Shown: positions 34,042 to 43,248 of the stretch, piece by piece | How positions within the stretch are numbered: position 1 is the first letter of the stretch | Layout of the letters: every line of letters begins with the position of its first letter | Origin: JAGXQV01 sp964527565 | GTDB lineage: Bacteria; Pseudomonadota; Gammaproteobacteria; Burkholderiales; Sulfuricellaceae | DNA: 54,953 nucleotides | Direction: 5' to 3' | Assembly: GCA_964527565.1 (NCBI GenBank) | Contig: CAZGOY010000022.1 | Coordinates: forward strand, 1-54,953 | The notes under the pieces: generated by a model | What the model saw: only the letters and a program-made list of their open reading frames with translations | Databases searched by the model: none | What the model was told of the DNA's origin: nothing | Position numbers and translations under genes: made by a program

Positions 34042-34107
34042 TTGGCTATCCCCGTTGGAAAGGATTCTAGTCAATATCCAGCACTGTCATGCCGTGTTCA
34101 GTGATGC
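34042..34107 (-). pseudogene. Possible frameshifted toxin scrap upstream of the YgiT gene
   Basis: Read on the minus strand, HGMTVLDID is followed by TAG; skipping one base gives RILSNGDSQHGE. Joined, this resembles the early part of DUF4258-type toxins (…GITEEDVEDVL.NG…), which pair with YgiT-type antitoxins. The piece is about 20 residues and directly abuts the YgiT start. Too short for a firm call. Confidence 0.3.
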
Positions 34108-34301
34108 CCCTTCGGCAATTCACCCTTGAGCTTGTAGTGCGTGCCGCAATAAGGGCACACCGCCTCGCCGCTGGGGCCGATGGACAGGAAAACGCGCGGG
34201 TGCGCGTTCCACAGCGTCATGGTCGGCGTCGGGCAGTGCAGCGGAAGGTCCTTGGCGCTGATTTCGTAATAACGCGCCTTGATTTCGGCTTGGTGGTGCA
34301 T
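34098..34301 (-). CDS. CHCC-type zinc-finger protein (NDUFS6-like)
   Basis: The 67-residue protein matches the zf-CHCC family: CPTPTMTLWNAHPRVFLS followed by GEAVCPYCGTHYKL, giving the Cys/His/Cys/Cys set. In proteobacteria the gene commonly lies between ilvE and waaF, as here (13 bases after ilvE). Its role in bacteria is not settled; the mitochondrial relative is a complex I subunit/assembly zinc protein. Confidence 0.9.
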   Translation of the reverse strand: MHHQAEIKARYYEISAKDLPLHCPTPTMTLWNAHPRVFLSIGPSGEAVCPYCGTHYKLKGELPKGHH

Positions 34302-34313
34302 GTTGCCTCTCCC

Positions 34314-35234
34314 TTAAACCAGCGTCAGCCAATCCAGATGTTGCGCCGACTTGCCGGTGACGCAATCGAAGAACAGGGCTTGCAGCCTTTCCGTTACCGG
34401 GCCGCGCTTGCCCGCGCCGATGGTGCGGTTGTCGAGTTCGCGGATCGGCGTGACTTCGGCGGCGGTTCCGGTAAAAAAGGCTTCGTCGGCGCAGTACACT
34501 TCATCGCGGGTGATGCGCTTTTCGATCACCGGGATGCCCAACTCGCCCGCCAGATGGATGATGGAAGCGCGCGTGATGCCTTCCAGGCAGGAAGTCAGGT
34601 CGGGCGTAAACAGCTTGCCGTTCTTGACGATAAACAGATTCTCGCCTGCACCTTCCGCCACATAGCCATCCACATCAAGCAGCAGGGCTTCGTCGTAACC
34701 GTCATGAGCGGCTTCCTGGTGCGCGAGGATCGAGTTGGTATAGGTCGAGACCGATTTTGCGCGGCACATGTTGACGTTCACGTGGTGACGTGTGAAGGAT
34801 GAGGTCTTGACGCGGATGCCCTTTTCCAATGCCTCCGCACCCAGATAGGTTCCCCACGACCAAGCCGCCACAGCGACATGGGTGGACAGTGTGGTGGCAG
34901 CGATGCCCATGGCTTCCGAACCGTAGAACACGATCGGGCGGATGTAGCCGGATTCCAGCTTGTTCTCGCGCACCACGGCACGCTGGGCTTCCATCAGGGT
35001 TTCCTTGTCCCAGGGCATTTTCATGCCGAAAATGTGCGCCGAGGCGAACAGCCGGTCAGTATGCTCCCGCAAGCGGAAAATCGCCGTGCCCTTGTCGGTC
35101 TTGTAGGCGCGCACGCCTTCGAAGACGCCCATGCCGTAATGCAGGGTGTGGGTGAGGACATGGGTGGTGGCGCTACGCCACTCCACCAGCTTGCCGTCGT
35201 ACCAGATCAGGCCGTCGCGGTCGGACATAGACAT
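34314..35234 (-). CDS. ilvE: Branched-chain amino-acid aminotransferase
   Basis: IlvE is a PLP fold-type IV enzyme that makes valine, leucine and isoleucine from their keto acids with glutamate. The 306-residue protein has the family start (LIWYDGKLVEWRSATTHVLT), a central MCRAKSVSTYTNSILA segment with the PLP lysine, and EGAGENLFIV and ITRASIIHLAGELG blocks. Length is normal. Confidence 0.96.
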   Translation of the reverse strand: MSMSDRDGLIWYDGKLVEWRSATTHVLTHTLHYGMGVFEGVRAYKTDKGTAIFRLREHTDRLFASAHIFGMKMPWDKETLMEAQRAVVRENKLESGYIRPIVFYGSEAMGIAATTLSTHVAVAAWSWGTYLGAEALEKGIRVKTSSFTRHHVNVNMCRAKSVSTYTNSILAHQEAAHDGYDEALLLDVDGYVAEGAGENLFIVKNGKLFTPDLTSCLEGITRASIIHLAGELGIPVIEKRITRDEVYCADEAFFTGTAAEVTPIRELDNRTIGAGKRGPVTERLQALFFDCVTGKSAQHLDWLTLV

Positions 35235-35280
35235 GAGAAACGCTCCAGGAAAATCGAAAGGCTCGATTGTAGCGTAAAAA

Positions 35281-35991
35281 TCAGCCTTTCAGATGCCCGA
35301 GCCATTGCCGGTAAACCGTCTCCGCCACGGCATTGAGCGCCGCCACGCGTTGCGCCAGCGTGGCCTGCATCGCTTGCGCGCTTTGCACGCCGGGGCTGGA
35401 CGACGCGGCGGCGATTTCATCCAGGCCGATGGCGCACCATTCCTCGACCATCGTAGCGGTCATTTCGACGTGGCATTGCATCGCCAGATGCCTGCCGTCG
35501 AGAAGGAATGCCTGGTTGTCGCAATGGCTGCTGGACAGCAGGCGCTGCGCGCCGGGCGGCAGGGAAAAGGTTTCGCCGTGCCAGTGAAAAACCGGAACCT
35601 GCCGCGCCGCGCCAAACCAGTCGTGCGCTTCCGGCACGTCGGCCAACGTCGCCTCGCCCCAGCCGATTTCCTTCACCGGGTTGCGCGTCACCGCCCCGCC
35701 CAGCGCCTTGGCGATCAATTGCCCGCCCAGGCAATGGCCGAGCAAAGGAACGGCGTGTTCGCGCGCCTGGCGGATCAATGCCAGCGAGCGTGGAATCCAC
35801 GGCAGATCGTCATTGACGCTCATCGGCCCGCCCATGAAGGCCAGCCCGGAAAACTCGCGGACATCGGCAGGCACATCGTCGCCTGCGTCGATCCTGAAGA
35901 GCTGCCAAGGAATGGCCCGCGCATCCAGGAATGTGGCAAAATGGCCTGGCCCTTCGGGGGCGGCGTGCCGGAAAATTGCAACCGGTTTCAT
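35281..35991 (-). CDS. Class I glutamine amidotransferase-like protein
   Basis: The 236-residue protein is a stand-alone GATase1 domain with the nucleophile elbow LLGHCLGGQLIAKALGG (Cys near 90) and a His/Glu pair expected near QCHVEMTATM. Such proteins (often called GMP-synthase-like) hydrolyse glutamine or gamma-glutamyl compounds; the partner is unknown. Its ATG is only 12 bases from the divergent protease ATG, so its promoter must lie within that gene. Confidence 0.88.
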   Translation of the reverse strand: MKPVAIFRHAAPEGPGHFATFLDARAIPWQLFRIDAGDDVPADVREFSGLAFMGGPMSVNDDLPWIPRSLALIRQAREHAVPLLGHCLGGQLIAKALGGAVTRNPVKEIGWGEATLADVPEAHDWFGAARQVPVFHWHGETFSLPPGAQRLLSSSHCDNQAFLLDGRHLAMQCHVEMTATMVEEWCAIGLDEIAAASSSPGVQSAQAMQATLAQRVAALNAVAETVYRQWLGHLKG

Positions 35992-36003
35992 CAGGAGTCC
36001 TCC
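35992..36003. promoter_or_regulatory. Shared two-way ribosome-binding site between divergent starts
   Basis: The 12 bases between two divergent ATGs read CAGGAGTCCTCC. On the plus strand AGGAG ends six bases before ATG 36004; on the minus strand GGAGGA ends six bases before ATG 35991. Both genes thus use the two strands of the same near-palindrome for translation start. Confidence 0.7.
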
Positions 36004-36648
36004 ATGAAAGCCACGTATTTTATGCCAGCCATTCTGGCTTGCCTAATCGCGCCACCGCTATGGGCGACGGAAGTCAACGTGGTCGGACTGTTCAACGGCA
36101 AGGCCATGCTGTCCGTGGATGGCGCCAGGCCGCAAATGCTGAGCGCCGGACAAACCTCCGCGCAGGGCGTGAAACTTATCAGTGCCGATTCGCGCGAAGC
36201 CGTGCTGGAAATCGACGGCAAGCGCAAGACGCTGGGCATGGGGCAATCCCTGTCCTATGCCGCTTCCTCTGGCGGCACCAGCAAGAGCGTGGCGCTGAGC
36301 GCCGACGGACGCGGCCATTTCTTCGCCCAGGGCAGCGTCAACGGCGGCGTCACGCGCTTCATGGTGGACACCGGCGCCACCTATGTTTCACTGAGCGGCG
36401 CCGAAGCCCGGCGCCTGGGGATCGACTATCAAAAGGGCGCGCGCGGCATGATGTCCACCGCCAACGGCGCGGTGCCGGCTTACCGCATCACGCTCAACAC
36501 CGTGAAGGTGGGCGACGTTTCCGTGAACCAGGTGGAAGCCTCGGTGCATGAGGCGCCGATGGAAATCACCCTGCTCGGCATGAGCTTCCTCAACCGCGTC
36601 GAAATGCGGCGCGAAGGCAACACGCTGACGCTGACCAAGAAACCTTGA
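36004..36648 (+). CDS. Periplasmic retropepsin-like aspartic protease
   Basis: The 214-residue protein has a signal peptide (MKATYFMPAILACLIAPPLW, cleaved near ATEV), an N-terminal beta-rich region (about 22–90) and a retropepsin-like domain (about 100–212) with the active-site motif FMVDTGATYVSLS (Asp near 122). It belongs to the TIGR02281-like clan AA family of small secreted proteases. Homodimerisation would be needed, since only one DTG is present. Substrate unknown. Confidence 0.88.
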   Translation: MKATYFMPAILACLIAPPLWATEVNVVGLFNGKAMLSVDGARPQMLSAGQTSAQGVKLISADSREAVLEIDGKRKTLGMGQSLSYAASSGGTSKSVALSADGRGHFFAQGSVNGGVTRFMVDTGATYVSLSGAEARRLGIDYQKGARGMMSTANGAVPAYRITLNTVKVGDVSVNQVEASVHEAPMEITLLGMSFLNRVEMRREGNTLTLTKKP

Positions 36649-36813
36649 CCCGGCAGGTTGAAAGCAGCCATTGAAGCGCAGGATATGGGCTTGGGCGGCG
36701 TTGTGAGCTTCTTGAAAAAAGACTTCAACAAATCACAGGAACCCGTTTGATAAAGTTGAAGAATGGTTTAAAGTTAAGACCTGACGAAAAAGAAGGTCAA
36801 CAAGGATGGCGTC

Positions 36814-39372
36814 ATGAAAAAGGATTTCTGGAAGGCCGACTGGTTCTGGGGGCTGCTGGTCGCGCTGGCATTCCTCGTCGCCGGTAGCGGCGACCTGCTG
36901 CAAAGTCTGGAACGGAAAGCCTACGATCTCGGCGCGCAAGCCTCTTCCCGTACTCCCGGCGACAAGATTGCCGTCATCGCCATCGACGACCAGAGCATTG
37001 CCAATATCGGGCGCTGGCCATGGCCGCGCGACATTCATGCGCGGATGACCGATACCCTGTCCGCCGCGCAGGCCAAGGTGGTCGGCAACACGGTGTTCTT
37101 TTTCGAGCCGCAACTCGACCCCGGCCTGGCCCATATCAACAAGCTGTTGCAGTTTTATGCCGCCTCACCGCTCAAGGGGGCCGAAGGCGACGCCGCGCAG
37201 ATCGGCGTCATGCTGGAAGAGGCCGAACAGGCCCTGAACACCGACCGCAAACTGGCCGCCAGCCTGGCGCAGGCGAAAAACGTGCTGCTGTCGGCCATGT
37301 TCCAGTTGGGCGAGCCGCGCGGCAATCCCGACAAGCCGCTGCCCGATTACCTACTGAAGAACACCATTCCCGCCGCCAACATTCAGGACAACAGCGGCGC
37401 CGCCGCCGACGGCTGGCTGCCCACCCCGGCACTGGCCGCCACGCCGCCGATTCCCGAACTCGGCACGGTGGCCGCCGGTATCGGCCACCTCAATGCCACG
37501 CTCGACGTCGACGGCGGGGTGCGCACCGAGCCGCTGGTGCTGCGCTATTTCGACCAGTACATCCCCTCGCTGTCGGCCATGCTGGCGGCGAAGAGCCTCA
37601 ACCTCGCGCCCAAGGACATCAAGGTGCGCCTGGGCGAGGGCATCACGCTGGGCAACCTCAACATCACCACCGACCCGTGGCTGCGCATGCACACCTATTT
37701 CTACCAGGATCAGGGCGGCAAGCCGGCGTTCGCGGTGGATTCCTTCTACGACGTCTTCAGCGGCAAGATTCCCGCCGACAAATACCGCGACAAGATCGTG
37801 CTGATCGGCGCCACCGCCGCGGGGGTGGGGACGTCGCAGGTGACGCCGGTGTCGCCGTCGATGGCACCGGTGCTGACGCTGGCGCATTCGGTGGCGAGCA
37901 TCCTCAACGAGCATTTCTACGTCGCGCCGGCCTGGGGGCACTGGGCGGAGCTGGGTGTGTTCCTGCTGGTGGCGCTGTATCTCGTCCTGCTGTTGCCGCG
38001 CCTCAAGGCCGGCATGGGAGCGCTGGTGACGGCGGCGTTGCTGCTTGCCCTGCTGGCGGCGCACTTCATCCTGATGGTCGCGCAGGGCCTGTGGCTGCAA
38101 CTGATGACCCCCGCCGCGCTGTTGCTGGCCGGGCACCTGCTGCTGACCACCAAGCGCTTCCTGCTGACGGAAAAGCACAAGCTCAAATCGGACGCCGAGT
38201 CGGCGGAATCCAACCGCATGCTGGGGCTGGCCTTTCAGGGGCAGGGGCAGCTCGACATGGCTTTCGAGAAGTTCCGCAAATGCCCGCTCGACGCCTCGCT
38301 GATGGACGTGCTCTACAACCTGGCGCTGGATTTCGAGCGCAAGCGCCAGTTCAACAAGGCGGTGGCGGTGTTCCAGTACATGGCCGATTTCGACCCGAAA
38401 TTCCGCGACCTCGAACAACGCCTGAAACGTTCCACGCAGATGTCGGAAACCGTGATCCTCGGCGGCGGCGGCGCAAAATCCAATGCCAGCACGCTGATTT
38501 CCCAGGACGGCTCGGTGGAAAAACCCATGCTCGGCCGCTACCAGGTGGAGAAGGAGCTGGGCAAGGGCGCCATGGGCGTGGTCTATCTGGGCAAGGACCC
38601 GAAGATCGGGCGCGTGGTGGCGATCAAGACCATGGCGCTGTCGCAGGAGTTCGACGAGGACGAACTGGTCGAGGTCAAGGAACGATTCTTCCGCGAGGCG
38701 GAAACCGCCGGGCGCCTCTCCCACCCCAACATCGTCACCATTTTCGATGCCGGCGAGGAACACGATCTCGCCTACATTGCCATGGAATTGCTGAAGGGCA
38801 AGGACCTGGTGCCGTACTGCAAGCCCGGCAGCCTGCTGCCGCTGCCCACCGTGATGAACATCATGCTGCGCGTCGCCGACGCGCTCCATTACGCGCATGC
38901 CCAGCATGTGGTACACCGCGACATCAAGCCCGCCAACATCATGTACGAACCGGAATCGGACACCGTGAAGGTCACCGACTTCGGCATCGCGCGCATCACC
39001 GATTCGTCCAAGACCAAGACCGGCATGGTGCTCGGCACGCCTTCCTACATGTCGCCGGAGCAGCTGGCGGGCCGCAAGATCGAGGGGCAGTCCGACCTGT
39101 TCTCGCTGGGCGTGGCGTTCTACCAGATGCTCACCGGGCAGTTGCCGTTCCAGGGTGATTCGATGGCGCAACTGATGTTCAAGATCGCCAACGAACCGCA
39201 CCCCGACATTCTGACGCTCAACCCCAACCTGCCTCCATGCGTGGTGGCTATCGTCAACAAAATGCTGGAAAAGCTGCCGGAGCAGCGCTACCGGAGCGGT
39301 GCGGAGATCGTCGCCGACATCCGTGCCTGCCAGGCGCAAATCGCCGCTGAATCCCAAGTCGAGGAAATATGA
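36814..39372 (+). CDS. CHASE2-domain serine/threonine protein kinase
   Basis: The 852-residue protein has TM1 (about 8–28), an extracytoplasmic CHASE2 sensor (about 30–350; IAVIAIDDQSIANIGRWPWP), three further membrane helices (about 375–450), a TPR-like stretch (about 470–535) and a Hanks-type kinase (about 572–840). The kinase keeps the glycine loop GKGAMGVVYLG, VAIK lysine, HRDIKPANI, DFGIAR and APE-equivalent SPEQLAG, so it should be active. It overlaps the PP2C gene by four bases (ATGA). CHASE2 ligands are unknown. It shares sensor type with the cyclase at 41019, suggesting two outputs from one kind of signal. Confidence 0.94.
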   Translation: MKKDFWKADWFWGLLVALAFLVAGSGDLLQSLERKAYDLGAQASSRTPGDKIAVIAIDDQSIANIGRWPWPRDIHARMTDTLSAAQAKVVGNTVFFFEPQLDPGLAHINKLLQFYAASPLKGAEGDAAQIGVMLEEAEQALNTDRKLAASLAQAKNVLLSAMFQLGEPRGNPDKPLPDYLLKNTIPAANIQDNSGAAADGWLPTPALAATPPIPELGTVAAGIGHLNATLDVDGGVRTEPLVLRYFDQYIPSLSAMLAAKSLNLAPKDIKVRLGEGITLGNLNITTDPWLRMHTYFYQDQGGKPAFAVDSFYDVFSGKIPADKYRDKIVLIGATAAGVGTSQVTPVSPSMAPVLTLAHSVASILNEHFYVAPAWGHWAELGVFLLVALYLVLLLPRLKAGMGALVTAALLLALLAAHFILMVAQGLWLQLMTPAALLLAGHLLLTTKRFLLTEKHKLKSDAESAESNRMLGLAFQGQGQLDMAFEKFRKCPLDASLMDVLYNLALDFERKRQFNKAVAVFQYMADFDPKFRDLEQRLKRSTQMSETVILGGGGAKSNASTLISQDGSVEKPMLGRYQVEKELGKGAMGVVYLGKDPKIGRVVAIKTMALSQEFDEDELVEVKERFFREAETAGRLSHPNIVTIFDAGEEHDLAYIAMELLKGKDLVPYCKPGSLLPLPTVMNIMLRVADALHYAHAQHVVHRDIKPANIMYEPESDTVKVTDFGIARITDSSKTKTGMVLGTPSYMSPEQLAGRKIEGQSDLFSLGVAFYQMLTGQLPFQGDSMAQLMFKIANEPHPDILTLNPNLPPCVVAIVNKMLEKLPEQRYRSGAEIVADIRACQAQIAAESQVEEI

Positions 39373-40169
39373 TGGGGCTGGAATCATCACTGGAAATCGT
39401 CAAGCTCACCGACCCCGGGGTCGTCCGTTCACACAATGAAGACTGCGTCGGTGCGGATGCCGGGGCGGGTTTCGTCATCCTTGCCGACGGCATGGGCGGC
39501 TATAACGCCGGCGAAGTGGCCAGCGGCATGGCGGTGGCCATGCTTTCCGACAACCTCAAGGCGGCGCTGGGTGCGGAGCCGCGCGACTTCGGCGAACTGT
39601 CCGCCGACGAGGTGCAGAAAACTAACCGCGCGATTTTCCAGGCGGCCCAGAGCCAGCCGCAATACAACGGCATGGGCACCACCCTGGTGCTGGCGTTGTT
39701 TCACGACAACCGCGCCACTGTCGCGCACATCGGCGATTCGCGCCTCTACCGCCTGCGCGGCGAGCAGTTCGAACAGATCACGCGCGATCATTCGCTGTTG
39801 CAGGAACAGATCGACAGCGGGCTGATTACCCGCGAGGATGCGCGGCATTCGCACAACAAGAACCTGGTGACGCGCGCCCTGGGCGTGGACGAAACCGTCG
39901 AGGTCGAGGTGCATGAATACGCGGTGCAGCCCGGAGACCTGTTTCTGTTGTGCTCCGACGGGCTCAACGACATGGTGGCCGACGAGGACATCCAGCTGAC
40001 GCTCGGATTGATGGGGGCCAATCTGGAGATGGCGGCGCAGCAACTGGTGCAGATGGCCAACGACAACGGCGGACGCGACAACGTTTCAGTGATCCTGGTG
40101 CGCGTGCTCGGCGATTTTGCGGAAAAACGCGGCTGGTTCACCCGGCTGATGAACTGGTTCGGCCAATAA
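39369..40169 (+). CDS. PP2C-family serine/threonine phosphatase
   Basis: The 266-residue Stp/PrpC-like phosphatase has all PP2C metal motifs: HNEDCVGADAG, ILADGMGGYNAGEVAS, IGDSRLYRLR, LLCSDGLNDMV and GGRDNVSVILV. It should remove phosphates put on by the kinase just upstream. The start is ATGATG (39369 or 39372), overlapping the kinase stop, so the pair is translationally coupled. A C-terminal amphipathic tail (GWFTRLMNWFGQ) may touch the membrane. Confidence 0.95.
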   Translation: MMGLESSLEIVKLTDPGVVRSHNEDCVGADAGAGFVILADGMGGYNAGEVASGMAVAMLSDNLKAALGAEPRDFGELSADEVQKTNRAIFQAAQSQPQYNGMGTTLVLALFHDNRATVAHIGDSRLYRLRGEQFEQITRDHSLLQEQIDSGLITREDARHSHNKNLVTRALGVDETVEVEVHEYAVQPGDLFLLCSDGLNDMVADEDIQLTLGLMGANLEMAAQQLVQMANDNGGRDNVSVILVRVLGDFAEKRGWFTRLMNWFGQ

Positions 40170-40211
40170 ATTTTTGACCCAAGTCATATTGAACAAAGAA
40201 CGGAGTAGCAG

Positions 40212-40970
40212 ATGGCAAAGTTGATCCTCAGTCTGGAAGGCCAGGTCATCCGGGAGATCGAACTCAACAAGGAACGCATGACCATCGGGCGCAAGTCGCA
40301 CAACGACATCCCCATCGAGAACCTGGCGGTCAGCGGGGAGCATGCGGCCATCACCACCATCCTCAACGATTCCTTCCTGGAGGATCTCGACAGCACCAAC
40401 GGCACGCTGGTGAACGGCACGCCGGTCAAGAAGCACGTGCTGCAGAATGGCGATGTCATCGAGATCGGCAAATTCCGCCTGGAGTATTCCAATCCACAGG
40501 CCAGCCAGGAAGCGCCGGATTTCGAACGCACCATGATCCTGCGTTCCCCGGTGGCTTCCGCCCCAAAACCGGCGGAAGCGCCGCCGGATTTTGCCCGCAC
40601 GCGCATCGACGAGACGCCTCTGGCCATGTCTCCGTCACCGTCCGCGGCAGCCGTGCCGCCTATCCCCCCCGCGCCCCCCCCTGCGCAACCGGCGCCGGAA
40701 GCCACCGTGCGGGCGGCCGCCATCCAGGTGCTCACCGGCGCCAACGCCGGGAAGGAGCTGGAGTTGACCAAATCGTTGACTTCTCTGGGCAAACCGGGTG
40801 TTCAGGTGGCGGTCATCGCCAAGCGTCCGCACGGCTATTTCATCACCCACGTCCAGGGCGCCAGCTTCCCGGTGGTCAACGGCCAGGCGCTGGATGCCCA
40901 GCCCCATCCGCTGAACGATCACGACATCATCGAATTGGCCGGCACCAAGATGGAATTCTTCTATAAATAG
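40212..40970 (+). CDS. FHA-domain protein with second FHA-like C-terminus
   Basis: The 252-residue protein has an N-terminal FHA domain (about 20–90; MTIGRKSHNDIPIENLAVSG, LDSTNGTLVNG), a middle region with threonines in two similar motifs (DFERTMIL and DFARTRID) that are plausible kinase targets, a proline/alanine linker (about 140–160) and a C-terminal domain that reads as a degenerate FHA fold (about 175–250; VINGQ-like VVNGQALDAQPHPLNDHDII). It probably reads phosphothreonines made by the operon's kinase. It starts 42 bases after the phosphatase. Confidence 0.9.
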   Translation: MAKLILSLEGQVIREIELNKERMTIGRKSHNDIPIENLAVSGEHAAITTILNDSFLEDLDSTNGTLVNGTPVKKHVLQNGDVIEIGKFRLEYSNPQASQEAPDFERTMILRSPVASAPKPAEAPPDFARTRIDETPLAMSPSPSAAAVPPIPPAPPPAQPAPEATVRAAAIQVLTGANAGKELELTKSLTSLGKPGVQVAVIAKRPHGYFITHVQGASFPVVNGQALDAQPHPLNDHDIIELAGTKMEFFYK

Positions 40971-40976
40971 GGGGTA

Positions 40977-41000
40977 GGGACACCCGCTGCGGGATGTCCC
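40977..41000 (+). other. Intercistronic hairpin between FHA and cyclase genes
   Basis: GGGACA and TGTCCC flank an inner CCCG–CTG–CGGG stem-loop with one bulged A. No T run follows, so it is more likely an mRNA processing or stability element than a terminator. Confidence 0.6.
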
Positions 41001-41018
41001 TCTCCCGGAGGCGGCACA

Positions 41019-43238
41019 GTGAAAGAAATCCTGAAAAAACGCGCCGTTCCCATCGGCCTGGGTCTGCTGCTGATGGGGGTTTTCCTGCTCCACGCCAGCC
41101 AATTCGTCAATTTCCGCCTGGTCGAGCAACTCGAAGCCATCAGCTACGATGCGCGTCTGCGCCTGTTCATGCCCAATACGCGGGATGCGCGCATCGTCAT
41201 TGTCGATATCGACGAAAAAAGCCTCGGCGAGGAAGGCCGCTGGCCCTGGGGGCGCGACCGGCTGGCGCTGCTGCTCGACAAGCTGTTCGACCGTCATCAT
41301 GTCGCCGCCGTGGGCTTCGACGTGGTCTTCGCCGAGCGTGACGAGAGTTCCGGACTGAAGGTGCTGGAGCGCCTGGGGCAGCAGGAACTGAAAGGGTTGC
41401 CCCAGTTTCACGGCGCGCTGGAACAACTGCGCCCGCAACTCGACCACGATCACCAGTTCGCCGAAAAGCTCAAGCAGCGACCGGTGGTGCTCGGCTACTA
41501 TTTCACCAGCAACGACAAGCGCATCACCGGCACGCTGCCCGCACCGACCCTGCCGCCGGGCACCTTCACAGGCAAGCGCGCCGCCTTCATCAGCGCGGCG
41601 GGCTATGGCGCGAACCTTCCGGAATTCCAGCAGAACGCCCACAGCGCCGGCCATTTCAATCCGCACCCCGACCCCGACGGCGTGACCCGGCGCGTGCCGA
41701 TGCTGATGGAATTCAAGGGCGCCTACTACGAATCGCTGACCCTGGCGATGGCGCGCACGCTGCTGGGAAACAGCCCGCTGGAAGCCGTGTTCGAAAGCTC
41801 CGCCGGCAAGAAGGCAGACACCCTGGAATGGCTAAAAACCGCCAAGCTGAAGATTCCGGTGGACGAAAATGCGTGTGCGCGCATTCCCTATCGCGGCCCG
41901 CAGGGCAGTTTCCGCTACGTTCCGGCGGCGGACATCCTGCACGAGCGCGTGGCGCCTTCCGAATTGCAGGGGGCCATCGTGCTGGTGGGCACCACCGCTC
42001 CCGGCCTGATGGACTTGCGCTCCACGCCGGTCGGCCCGGTGTATCCCGGGGTGGAAATCCACGCCAACCTGCTGGCCGGCATGCTCGACAACACTCTCAT
42101 GCAGAAGCCCGGCTACACCCTGGGCGCGGAAGTCTCCCTGTTGCTGCTGTTCGGCGTGATGCTGGCGGTGCTCCTGCCGTTGCTCAGCCCGGTGAAAGGC
42201 TCGCTGGTCGCCGTGGGCGCGCTGCTGGCCGCACTGGCCTTCAACCTGGCGATGTGGCAGGGCGCGCAACTGATCCTGCCGCTGGCCGCCACGCTGCTGC
42301 TGATCGTCGCCCTGTTCGGCCTCAATATGTCCTGGGGCTTCTTCGTCGAAGCGCGCGCCAAGCGCCAGATTACCGGGCTGTTCGGCCAGTACGTGCCGCC
42401 CGAACTGGTCGACGAGATGAGCGAGAACCCGGAAAACTTCTCCATGGAAGGCGAAAGCCGCGAAATGACGGTGCTGTTTTCCGACGTGCGCGGTTTCACC
42501 ACCATTTCCGAGGGCCTCAATCCCAAAGAACTGTCGCGGCTGATGAACGACTACATGACGCCGATGACGCACATCATCCACCACCAGCGCGGCACCATCG
42601 ACAAATATATCGGCGATGCCATCATGGCTTTCTGGGGCGCGCCGGTGCGCGATCCCGACCACGCCCGCCACGCGGTGCTGGCCGCGCTGGAAATGCAGGC
42701 CACCCTGGACGTGCTGCGCCCGCAGTTCATCGCGCGCGGTTGGCCGGAAATCCGCATCGGCGTCGGCGTGAACAGCGGCGTGATGAGCGTGGGCAACATG
42801 GGTTCGGAATTCCGCATGGCTTATACGGTGATGGGCGATGCGGTCAATCTCGGCTCGCGCCTGGAAGGCATCACCAAGCAATACGGCGTCGGCATCATCG
42901 TCGGCGAAAGCACGCGCGAAAAAGTGCCGGAAGTGCTGTTCCGCGAACTCGACCGCGTGCGTGTCAAGGGCAAGGACGAGCCGGTGGTCATCTACGAGCC
43001 GCTCGGCCTCAAGGATCAGGTGGACAAGGCGGTGAAAAGCGAACTGCGCCTGTTCGAGGAAGCGCTCAAGCTCTATCGTGCGCAAAACTGGGACCTGGCG
43101 GAAATGCAGCTCATCAATCTGCACCAGGCCAGCCCGGACTGCCTGCTTTACAAACTGTACCTGGAACGCATCACCCATTTCCGCGCCGAACCGCCGGAAG
43201 CAGACTGGGACGGCGTATTCGTGTTCCATACCAAATGA
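41019..43238 (+). CDS. CHASE2-domain class III adenylate/guanylate cyclase
   Basis: The 739-residue protein has TM1 (about 8–26), a CHASE2 sensor (about 30–340; IVIVDIDEKSLGEEGRWPWG), membrane helices (about 365–440) and a class III cyclase domain (about 470–640). The two metal Asp residues are in FSDVRGFT and IGDAIMAFWG, and MGDAVNLGSRLEG carries the Asp usually linked to adenine choice, so cAMP is the more likely product. The start is a GTG after GGAGG. A C-terminal TPR-like tail (about 670–725) follows the cyclase. It is upstream of a phosphodiesterase gene. Confidence 0.93.
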   Translation: MKEILKKRAVPIGLGLLLMGVFLLHASQFVNFRLVEQLEAISYDARLRLFMPNTRDARIVIVDIDEKSLGEEGRWPWGRDRLALLLDKLFDRHHVAAVGFDVVFAERDESSGLKVLERLGQQELKGLPQFHGALEQLRPQLDHDHQFAEKLKQRPVVLGYYFTSNDKRITGTLPAPTLPPGTFTGKRAAFISAAGYGANLPEFQQNAHSAGHFNPHPDPDGVTRRVPMLMEFKGAYYESLTLAMARTLLGNSPLEAVFESSAGKKADTLEWLKTAKLKIPVDENACARIPYRGPQGSFRYVPAADILHERVAPSELQGAIVLVGTTAPGLMDLRSTPVGPVYPGVEIHANLLAGMLDNTLMQKPGYTLGAEVSLLLLFGVMLAVLLPLLSPVKGSLVAVGALLAALAFNLAMWQGAQLILPLAATLLLIVALFGLNMSWGFFVEARAKRQITGLFGQYVPPELVDEMSENPENFSMEGESREMTVLFSDVRGFTTISEGLNPKELSRLMNDYMTPMTHIIHHQRGTIDKYIGDAIMAFWGAPVRDPDHARHAVLAALEMQATLDVLRPQFIARGWPEIRIGVGVNSGVMSVGNMGSEFRMAYTVMGDAVNLGSRLEGITKQYGVGIIVGESTREKVPEVLFRELDRVRVKGKDEPVVIYEPLGLKDQVDKAVKSELRLFEEALKLYRAQNWDLAEMQLINLHQASPDCLLYKLYLERITHFRAEPPEADWDGVFVFHTK

Positions 43239-43248
43239 TCGCCCAGCC

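Noticed and set aside
34098..34120. Possible overlap of the zf-CHCC stop with the toxin scrap as a fused gene
   Set aside because: The zf-CHCC protein ends at its normal length; no reason to extend it.
36658..36750. 30-residue frame starting at TTG (ends FLKKDFNKSQEPV)
   Set aside because: Rare start codon and no family; looks at most like the tail of a lost gene before the CHASE2 kinase.
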